Made by a program: the position numbers and the translations under genes
Shown here: one piece after another, positions 15,943-20,700 of the stretch
Numbering within the stretch: position 1 is the first letter of the stretch
Layout: every line of letters starts with the position of its first letter
Notes under the pieces: model-generated
Databases searched by the model: none
Seen by the model: only the letters and a program-made list of their open reading frames with translations
Told to the model about the DNA's origin: nothing
Assembly (NCBI GenBank): GCA_045536815.1
Contig: JAZSOH010000011.1
Span: 1 to 20,700 of the forward strand
DNA length: 20,700 nt
From: UMGS1279 sp045536815
GTDB taxonomy: Bacteria; Bacillota; Clostridia; Oscillospirales; Acutalibacteraceae
Direction of reading: 5' to 3'

Positions 15943-16812
15943 TCAAAAAATCTCATAATATTTTTTACCCTTATATTTCTCTACTAACGCCTCAAATTTT
16001 AACTCGTAATTTTTAATTCGTTGTTCATTCCCCTCAATTTTGAGTGACGGTTTTCTTTTACCGACAATAATCGTTGCAGGGACCAACCTCAAATCTTCAT
16101 TACTTTTGTGAAGTTCGCAATCGTGTTTTGCTTTCAAAGCAAAACCTTTCAAGTGTGGGAAATTAGCAACAATCCAAGCCACCTGTTCGGTTGTCAAAAG
16201 ATTTAATGCAAAATCAAACTCTTTTAATTCCAACATATCAGACAAAAATGAAAAATCATTGTCGGTAATCTTTTTACCCGAAAAAGACAAATACTCAATT
16301 TTTGTATTTGCAAGAGGCATAAAACTTTCAATTTCTGCAGTATCCCAAATTGCATTGCCGATTTCAAAATGCTTTAAGTTTGGTGCAGTTTCAATGCCAA
16401 CAATGGATTTGAGCTTCGAAAAATCTTCTATGCAAAGCCCCACTAATGAAGTATTATTAGACATATCCCAAAGTTGTGTTACCTTTTGATTAGCAAAAAA
16501 GTAAAGATATTCTAATTGTGGAAGTGTGCCTAAAATAGACAAATCCTCAATTTGCTTATTCTTAAAAAATCGAATTGCTTTTAGTTGTTTACCATAGTTA
16601 AGTATAAAATATTCAAAAGTTTCTTGATTAAGCCCGGAAATAGTAACGGTGTCAATATCGGGATAATTCTTAAGTACGTCTATATCTGAAACTTTAATTT
16701 TCCCGCCGCTAATGTCGGCTTTTTCTTCACGAAGATACAACCCTGTATGTGTTTCCGTTTTCTTATCGTAGTCAAAACTGCCATCAGCAAAAGATTTAAA
16801 AGAAAATTTCAA
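15943..16812 (-). CDS. Leucine-rich-repeat-like cytoplasmic protein, function unknown
   Basis: A 289-residue protein without signal peptide or membrane segment. It has about seven irregular repeats of 20-25 residues with the LRR pattern (for example LSILGTLPQLEYLYFFAN, then TAPNLKHFEIGN, IEYLSFSGKKITDNDFSFL and FPHLKGFALKA). This suggests a solenoid binding surface rather than an enzyme. The first 50 residues (MKFSFKSFADGSFDYDKK...) precede the repeats, and a basic, charged C-terminus (YKGKKYYEIF) ends it. The start is TTG at 16812, with GAGGTG seven or so bases upstream. It lies between 27-bp direct repeats, wedged between a truncated uvrB 5' copy and intact uvrB, and does not belong to DNA repair by sequence. 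A role in binding, immunity or regulation is conceivable, but nothing in the sequence proves it. Confidence 0.75.
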   Translation of the reverse strand: MKFSFKSFADGSFDYDKKTETHTGLYLREEKADISGGKIKVSDIDVLKNYPDIDTVTISGLNQETFEYFILNYGKQLKAIRFFKNKQIEDLSILGTLPQLEYLYFFANQKVTQLWDMSNNTSLVGLCIEDFSKLKSIVGIETAPNLKHFEIGNAIWDTAEIESFMPLANTKIEYLSFSGKKITDNDFSFLSDMLELKEFDFALNLLTTEQVAWIVANFPHLKGFALKAKHDCELHKSNEDLRLVPATIIVGKRKPSLKIEGNEQRIKNYELKFEALVEKYKGKKYYEIF

Positions 16813-16845
16813 AATGGTTTCACCTCTGAAAAGTAATCATTTTCT

Positions 16846-16872
16846 AATTACACGAATTTAGGTCACAAATTT
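16846..16872. repeat. Direct repeat flanking the LRR-like gene, promoter-proximal copy
   Basis: This copy matches 15874-15900 at 26 of 27 bases. It lies about 35 bases upstream of the LRR-like TTG start. It could be one side of a recombination or integration scar, or a shared regulatory sequence; the -10-like bases following the other copy are absent here. Just upstream, at 16887-16912, GTGTTA occurs three times at exact 10-bp spacing. Confidence 0.88.
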
Positions 16873-16963
16873 ATTTGGTTTATATAGTGTTATTACGTGT
16901 TATTCTGTGTTAAAAAGCCTTTAAAAACGGTGTTTTGTATCGGTTTTTAAGCCAAATCTTGTA

Positions 16964-17236
16964 TTATGAAACAAAATATTCCACCGCGTTTTCGGGGAAG
17001 AATTCGCGGAACTCAGAGCAAAGCTGTGCGGCAAGGGTTTTATTGTGAGCGAGAACGAGGGTCGGCTTGTTCACATTCGCAATAATATTCGCCATTGTAA
17101 AGGTTTTACCACTACCCGTAACACCAAGTAGGGTTTGCTCTTTATCACCGCGCAAAATACCATCGGTGAGCTTTTTTATAGCTTCGGGCTGGTCACCCGT
17201 AGGTTTATACTCAGAAACTAGTTTAAACTTTTCCAC
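16964..17236 (-). pseudogene. uvrB: Truncated uvrB 5' fragment (first 90 codons)
   Basis: The 90-residue frame encodes the UvrB N-terminus (EKFKLVSEYKPTGDQPEAI onward), contains the Walker A GVTGSGKT, and stops at FVS just before the beta-hairpin. It therefore cannot form a working UvrB. Homology to the intact gene covers 16968-17213 against 15514-15759: 236 of 246 bases agree, and nine of the ten differences are synonymous (the other gives Asn for Ser). Outside that segment similarity ends abruptly on both sides. The start is the GTG at 17236, with GAGGTG at 17248-17243; an in-frame GTG three codons earlier overlaps the ribosome binding site. It retains its own promoter, which suggests that this is the original uvrB 5' end and that the intact gene acquired a second one. 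A short peptide may still be made. Confidence 0.9.
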
Positions 17237-17268
17237 TTTGCTCACCTCACAAAAGTTCTTTTGAAACT

Positions 17269-17297
17269 ATTATACCACAAAAATCATTATAAGTAAA
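17269..17297 (-). promoter_or_regulatory. Strong sigma-A-type promoter of the displaced uvrB 5' end
   Basis: TTTACT (17297-17292), a 17-base spacer ending in TGG, and TATAAT (17274-17269), giving an extended -10. It lies about 33 bases before the truncated uvrB start. It probably drove uvrB originally and may now transcribe the fragment, the LRR-like gene and uvrBA in series. A partial DinR/LexA-like half (GAAC then TTTTGTGA) follows but does not match a full box. The segment closely matches the promoter at 18177-18205. Confidence 0.8.
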
Positions 17298-17303
17298 GAA
17301 AAC

Positions 17304-17334
17304 GCTCTGAATCTACGATATGCAAATTCAGAGC
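17304..17334 (-). terminator. Hairpin terminator after the Fic gene
   Basis: A 9-bp perfect stem, GCTCTGAAT (17304-17312) with ATTCAGAGC (17326-17334), closes a 13-base loop. It is followed on the minus strand by GTTTTCTTT. It lies 6 bases beyond the Fic stop codon and immediately upstream of the displaced uvrB promoter, which insulates the two units. The long loop and interrupted T run make it moderate in strength. Confidence 0.7.
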
Positions 17335-17340
17335 TATATT

Positions 17341-17928
17341 TTATCTTATTTCATTTTCAAAAATATTATACAAATCATCCATTACTCCGTTTGCCGCTTT
17401 TATTGTCGCAATCATTAGTAAATCGGGGTTGATGTTTGAAAAGTTAAAATTATATCCGTTATATTTTATAAGTTTTGAAATGAAAATTCTTTGTGTTCTA
17501 CCGTTGCCCTCTCTGAATGGGTGAAGAAAGTTTGTCGTTTGATAGAAATCAACAATTTCTTCTACAAACTTTTCTCTCGAAATCCCTTTGAAATAGTTTT
17601 CTTTTTCAAGACGACCGAAACACGCTTTACACAAAGCTTCAAGTTCTTTTACGGAGCAAAAATTTGTACCCTTTTTAGAAATATCGACTTTACGGAGCTC
17701 ACCTGCCCAATAATATAAATCCTCGAACAAAAAACGGTGAATGCTTTTATAACATTCAAAATCAAAAGGCGGTTTAGGCGCTTCGCTTTCTAAAATGGCG
17801 GCTTTGGCAAATGTGATTTCCGCTTCAATTTCGGACAACTTTTTATCATCCTTAATATCGAATTTGTTTATCAAACAAGTTGTATCGGGGTAACAACTAT
17901 CACGGCTCGCTTCAATACGATATCCCAT
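17341..17928 (-). CDS. Fic family toxin (VbhT-like AMP transferase)
   Basis: A 195-residue protein with the complete Fic active-site motif HPFREGNGRTQR at 136-147, including catalytic His136 and the phosphate-binding GNGR. The N-terminal part (NKFDIKDDKKLSEIEAEIT, then FHRFLFEDLYYWAGELR-like residues) is typical of small Fic toxins. KKGTNFCS (86-93) would be the target-positioning flap. Such enzymes transfer AMP from ATP to hydroxyl side chains, often inactivating DNA gyrase and topoisomerase IV in VbhT/FicT systems. The target here is not known. No inhibitory helix is visible in the protein itself; it is supplied by the upstream partner, whose TAA overlaps this ATG (TAATG). This is a class I toxin-antitoxin arrangement. 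Confidence 0.92.
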   Translation of the reverse strand: MGYRIEASRDSCYPDTTCLINKFDIKDDKKLSEIEAEITFAKAAILESEAPKPPFDFECYKSIHRFLFEDLYYWAGELRKVDISKKGTNFCSVKELEALCKACFGRLEKENYFKGISREKFVEEIVDFYQTTNFLHPFREGNGRTQRIFISKLIKYNGYNFNFSNINPDLLMIATIKAANGVMDDLYNIFENEIR

Positions 17929-18101
17929 TACACAGTTACACCCGCTTTTTGTTTAACAAGGTCGATATACTCAGCCATTGTGATTTCTTGAGACAAGAGT
18001 TTTTTGCAAAGCGATTTTGTTTGTTCCGAAACAAAAAGCCCCTCCATATTAAGTGAAGCCTCTGCATTGCTGAGTGCAATTTTAATTTCTTTTTGGCTCA
18101 T
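17928..18101 (-). CDS. VbhA-like antitoxin of the Fic module
   Basis: A 57-residue protein starting MSQKEIKIALSNAEASLNME. Its Ser16-x-x-x-Glu20-Gly21 (SLNMEG) fits the class I Fic inhibitory motif (S/T)xxxE(G/N), in which the glutamate pairs with an arginine of the Fic motif and blocks ATP positioning. The C-terminal part (SQEITMAEYIDLVKQKAGV) matches the usual VbhA end. The ATG at 18101 is set by AAGGAAGTG about eight bases upstream. The stop overlaps the toxin start, so toxin translation is coupled to antitoxin synthesis, as expected for such pairs. Confidence 0.9.
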   Translation of the reverse strand: MSQKEIKIALSNAEASLNMEGLFVSEQTKSLCKKLLSQEITMAEYIDLVKQKAGVTV

Positions 18102-18122
18102 AAAATCACTTCCTTTTTTATA

Positions 18123-18150
18123 ATTATATCATAAATTTTTAGTTTTACAA
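18123..18150 (-). promoter_or_regulatory. Second, gene-proximal promoter candidate for the antitoxin-toxin pair
   Basis: TTGTAA (18150-18145) and TATAAT (18128-18123) are 16 bases apart and the -10 is extended (TGATATAAT). Transcription would begin only just before the ribosome binding site, giving a very short leader. The region is rich in ATAATTAT palindromes and could equally be an operator for autoregulation by the toxin-antitoxin complex. Confidence 0.4.
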
Positions 18151-18176
18151 TTATAACTATTTAATTATACAAAAAT

Positions 18177-18205
18177 ATTATACCACAAAACTTAAAATAA
18201 GTAAA
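18177..18205 (-). promoter_or_regulatory. Distal promoter of the Fic module, matching the displaced uvrB promoter
   Basis: TTTACT (18205-18200), a 17-base spacer ending in GTGG, and TATAAT (18182-18177). It matches 17269-17297 at about 25 of 29 bases, including TTTACTTAT and TTTTGTGGTATAATA. Transcription would start near 18170 and give a leader of about 70 bases. The two copies are 908 bases apart and enclose the whole Fic/VbhA module in direct orientation. Confidence 0.75.
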
Positions 18206-18332
18206 CAAAAAGCAGGGGCATTTTTACACAATTTTCAAAACAACAATTTTGTATTTTAGCAAAACCTTCGTGCTATACTTTTTTAGCTCGACAAAAGCTT
18301 GTTTAGCTACATACCTCACGTTTTATCAAGCT
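18206..18332. other. Non-coding stretch between the Fic promoter and the hairpin array
   Basis: I see no gene here. It contains small dyads (CAAAA/TTTTG at 18236-18251, ACAA/TTGT at 18291-18302) and a longer-range pair AGCTTG (18296-18301) with CAAGCT (18327-18332). TTTAGC recurs at 18255, 18282 and 18302, which resembles the linkers of the hairpin array that follows and may be a decayed extension of it. Confidence 0.5.
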
Positions 18333-18420
18333 GTCGCGAAAGCGACTATTTAACATGGCGGTAGCCACATTTAACTGCCAACTTGTTGGCTATTTAGCGT
18401 TGAGAAGCAACATTTAACTA
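18333..18420. repeat. Four-unit, 22-bp-period array of small hairpins with conserved linkers
   Basis: Four consecutive 22-base units each consist of a hairpin plus a linker of the type (T/C)ATTTA(A/G)C. The stems are GTCGC-GAAA-GCGAC (18333-18346), TGGC-GGTA-GCCA (18356-18367), GCCAA-CTTG-TTGGC (18377-18390) and GTTG-AGAAG-CAAC (18399-18411). Stem sequences differ completely between units but each pairs with itself, while the linkers are nearly constant; the hairpin centres are 22, 22 and about 21.5 bases apart. It lies between the transglutaminase terminator and the Fic module and encodes no protein that I can see. Confidence 0.75.
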
Positions 18421-18451
18421 AAAAAGGGAAGTCTCTCGACTTCCCTTTTTT
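18420..18451 (-). terminator. Intrinsic terminator of the transglutaminase-like gene
   Basis: A perfect 14-bp stem (AAAAAAGGGAAGTC with GACTTCCCTTTTTT) and TCTC loop lie directly beyond the stop codon at 18453, with a run of T on the minus strand. It would also work in the + direction. Confidence 0.92.
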
Positions 18452-18452
18452 A

Positions 18453-20465
18453 TTATTTTGTTTTCTTGTAACTAATAGTCGACCAACCCGAATAGTAGGT
18501 TGTTTTACCCACCTTTTTGTAGGTGCGAACTCGAACAAACTGGGTTGTTTTACTTTTTAGTCCTGTTAGAGTTACACTGCCTGTAGTATTTTTTGTTATC
18601 CACTTGGTTTTTGCGCCTTTAAAGTTTTTATTGGTTGCATACTGTATCTGGTAGCCTGTTGCCTGTGCGGCTGTTTTACGAGATACATACACCTTCATTG
18701 TAGTTTTTGTCGGTGTAAGCTTTATTACACTTGTTTTTGGCGGGATAATATTAAAGGTTAAGGTCTTTGTGCCGATATATTTACCCTTCATCTTTATAGT
18801 AACCTTATAGGTGCCTACATTCTTTCTGCCGCTTGCATAGGTTACTGTATAGTCGGTATTTTTCTTAAGGGTTTTTCCTGCACTGTCTTTTACAGTTACA
18901 CTCGGTGTTTTTACCTTGCCGTCGTAGGTGTAGGCTGCAATAGATAGTCTAAAGCTTGTTGCCTTTCTTATAACATTCGCCGTGCTTGTTATATATCCAC
19001 AAGTGCTACACTTATATCTATATGCTCCGTTTGCAGATAGAGTTGCTTTTCTTGTTACATAAAGCTTATAGGTATGTGCCTTTACTGTACGTTTAGCGCC
19101 ACAACGGTTACAGTTCTTATCACAAGCGTGAGAATAGGTATGACCTAAAGCTTTACCACTTGTTTTTTTACATACTGTACAGGTCTTTGCCGTCGTACAA
19201 GTAGCAGCTTTCCATTTATGGTCTGAGGCGTCACATAGGTATTTAACAGTAATATTTAAATAACAATCATATTTAACATACGAACTATCAATTACTATAT
19301 CATAACCCTTGGATTTAATATACTTTTGAACAGGCGAATCTTCCTGCATAAAGTTTTTAGCAAGTAATGCATTATCTACACTCGCATCTTCGCCAATGTA
19401 TAGAGGCAACCACTTTTCCCTATACTTAACAACCCTATCTATAATAGACTTATAATTTGAGGGCAGTTTGTGATTCTCAAAATCAATACATAGCGTTTTA
19501 TATGCCTTTTTAGAAGCGCTACAAGTTGGGTAAACCAGACCTGTATTGTATATTACATGTGTTTCGGATAGCTCATTTGTGGTAACATTAAAGTATCTAT
19601 CAAGCGCACCATATTTTTTATCGTCGTCCCAGGTAACATCGACCATATACCATTCGCCATCAATATTAACCTCGTTCCACATATGGTCTTCACCGGAATA
19701 ACCACTTACTGTCATGGCATTAATACCAACTAAATGGCAAAGGAACATAAAGGCTTTTGAATAGCCCTCGCAAACTGAAATTCCTTCAACAATTGCGCCA
19801 TAAAGGTCCCATTGGTGATGAATATCATAATAACCTTTTTTTGCTTTTTCGGCCGCGGCATAGTCGTAAACAACGTTATCTGCTAAATAATCGTGAATTA
19901 ATTTTTCTTTAATAATGTTAGGTGCGCTAACCGGTATTTTATCAACAATCTCTTTAGTTTTTTTGTTAAGAGCCTTGATTTGCTTTGAAATTTTTGCTCG
20001 GTCTGCCGCAATTTTCAACTTATTATTATCGTATTTGTCAACAGTTTCGCCGTCGGTGTAATATAAATATACCGAATCAACATAAGAGGTTTTTCCGCTT
20101 ATTACAGTACTATAGCTCCACTTACCTGAAACGTAGAAATATTTAGGATGGTCAGAAAGAACTTTTCTTATAACAAGGTCAACCTTATCTGAAGCAAGTT
20201 TATAAGAAGAAATATTAACCACATTCTTAGCTATTTTTATAGCATTTAAAACGGCCTTATAAACCTTTTTTTCTGTTGTTGTTTTTAAGGTTGTATACTG
20301 ATAATGCTCATCTTCGGGAAGGTGCTTATGCGATGAAGTTATGCCGACTTGCTCTGTCAAAGATGAAACTGTTGCCGCAGAAACAGACAATGGCGTGAAA
20401 ACAACCAGAGCGTTTAATACAATAGCCAAAGAAAGCAAAAATGCTAAAATTCTTCTAGACCACAT
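18453..20465 (-). CDS. Secreted transglutaminase-like protein with Ig-like and Fn3-like domains
   Basis: A 670-residue exported protein. Residues 1-30 are a signal peptide (basic MWSRR, hydrophobic core, cleavage near VSA-A). The transglutaminase/protease-like core spans about 185-300, with a complete Cys-His-Asp triad: Cys232 (SVCEGYS), His261 (EDHMWNEV) and Asp276 (VDVTWDDD). Residues about 410-500 carry CxxC pairs (CTVCKK, CNRCGAK, CSTCGY) likely to bind metal or form disulfides. About 500-575 is an Ig-like bacterial-surface module, and 580-670 is an Fn3-like module ending in YKKTK. No LPXTG or other anchor is visible. Such proteins may cross-link or cleave cell-wall or surface proteins; substrate unknown. 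The ATG has AAGGAGAGG upstream, and the gene is a single transcription unit. Confidence 0.9.
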   Translation of the reverse strand: MWSRRILAFLLSLAIVLNALVVFTPLSVSAATVSSLTEQVGITSSHKHLPEDEHYQYTTLKTTTEKKVYKAVLNAIKIAKNVVNISSYKLASDKVDLVIRKVLSDHPKYFYVSGKWSYSTVISGKTSYVDSVYLYYTDGETVDKYDNNKLKIAADRAKISKQIKALNKKTKEIVDKIPVSAPNIIKEKLIHDYLADNVVYDYAAAEKAKKGYYDIHHQWDLYGAIVEGISVCEGYSKAFMFLCHLVGINAMTVSGYSGEDHMWNEVNIDGEWYMVDVTWDDDKKYGALDRYFNVTTNELSETHVIYNTGLVYPTCSASKKAYKTLCIDFENHKLPSNYKSIIDRVVKYREKWLPLYIGEDASVDNALLAKNFMQEDSPVQKYIKSKGYDIVIDSSYVKYDCYLNITVKYLCDASDHKWKAATCTTAKTCTVCKKTSGKALGHTYSHACDKNCNRCGAKRTVKAHTYKLYVTRKATLSANGAYRYKCSTCGYITSTANVIRKATSFRLSIAAYTYDGKVKTPSVTVKDSAGKTLKKNTDYTVTYASGRKNVGTYKVTIKMKGKYIGTKTLTFNIIPPKTSVIKLTPTKTTMKVYVSRKTAAQATGYQIQYATNKNFKGAKTKWITKNTTGSVTLTGLKSKTTQFVRVRTYKKVGKTTYYSGWSTISYKKTK

Positions 20466-20513
20466 AAGAGCCTCTCCTTTTAAAAATTAAATTTGCCCAA
20501 ATCTACCAACTAC

Positions 20514-20542
20514 ATTATAGCACATATTCCCCAATTTTGCAA
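20514..20542 (-). promoter_or_regulatory. Promoter of the transglutaminase-like gene
   Basis: TTGCAA (20542-20537) and TATAAT (20519-20514) with a 17-base spacer and TGC before the -10 (extended). It lies about 50 bases before the ATG and between the gene and the inverted repeat element, whose end is 18 bases further upstream. Confidence 0.8.
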
Positions 20543-20559
20543 CATATTTCCTCAAAAGC

Positions 20560-20700
20560 TTAGTGTGACAGGATTCGAACCCTGTCGTAGTTTCGCACGC
20601 CGCCTTTATCCGTACGGCTTTGTGCTAGTTTTTGCAAGGCGACAGCCTTGCGGCAAACTCGCGCTTCTCCGCACGAAAAATTCGGCGGCAGAAACGCTTT
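20560..20700 (-). repeat. Second, inverted and truncated copy of the tRNA-ended element
   Basis: The reverse complement of these 141 bases matches positions 139-279 with a single difference (G here against A near position 150), so 140 of 141 bases agree. The outer terminus, beginning TTAGTGTGACAGGATTCGAA, is intact. The rest runs off the window end. It is in the opposite orientation to the copy at 1-279, so the whole window is bracketed by inverted copies. Near-identity implies recent spread or active homogenisation of the family. An assembly that ends in a multi-copy repeat would look the same. Confidence 0.9.

Noticed and set aside
17240..17262. LexA/DinR box at the displaced uvrB promoter
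   Set aside because: GAAC is present but the second half reads GTGA instead of GTTC, so the palindrome required for a DinR site is incomplete.
18333..18420. CRISPR array
   Set aside because: The constant part is only 7-8 bases and the variable part is self-complementary in every unit. There are no cas genes and the period of 22 bp is too short.

Overview
The window looks like chromosomal DNA of an anaerobic, AT-rich Clostridia-type Firmicute, probably a gut-associated member of the Oscillospiraceae/Eubacteriales. The evidence is a complete set of [FeFe]-hydrogenase maturation genes, a fused ispH-rpsA gene downstream of cmk and plsC (an arrangement known from Clostridia), a DUF5685/J-domain pair, strong AGGAGG-type ribosome binding sites with frequent GTG and TTG starts, and a secreted transglutaminase-like protein with Ig-like and Fn3-like domains. 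No species-level call is possible from the sequence alone.

Layout. Positions 1-279 hold a complete element with terminal inverted repeats; its ends look like the T-arm and 3' acceptor strand of a tRNA. The last 141 bases (20560-20700) are an inverted, nearly identical copy that is cut by the window edge. The + strand operon at 291-4261 encodes a TM1266-type regulator, HydE, HydG and HydF, which together assemble the hydrogenase H-cluster; the hydrogenase itself is not here. A bidirectional terminator (4262-4300) separates it from the long minus-strand block. Read in transcription order, the block at 10874-4314 encodes DUF5685, a J-domain protein with a cysteine-rich tail, a membrane protein, a BaiN/HI0933-type flavoprotein, Cmk, PlsC and IspH-S1. 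Upstream of it lie uvrB and uvrA (15785-10948), the nucleotide-excision-repair pair.

The accessory part is 15786-18452, just upstream of uvrB. It holds a leucine-rich-repeat-like gene between 27-bp direct repeats, a truncated second copy of the uvrB 5' end that keeps its own promoter and ribosome binding site, a Fic toxin with its VbhA-type antitoxin, and an array of small hairpins with a 22-bp period. The two uvrB copies differ at 10 of 246 bases and nine of those changes are synonymous. That pattern suggests that two functional alleles were brought together by recombination, not that one copy decayed in place. The Fic module also sits between two near-identical promoter segments, so the uvrB 5' flank looks like a repeatedly used insertion point.

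The right end carries a 670-residue exported transglutaminase-like protein with its own promoter and terminator. The clearest unexplained structures are the uvrB'/LRR cassette, the tRNA-ended element that abuts the hyd ribosome binding site, and the 22-bp hairpin array.
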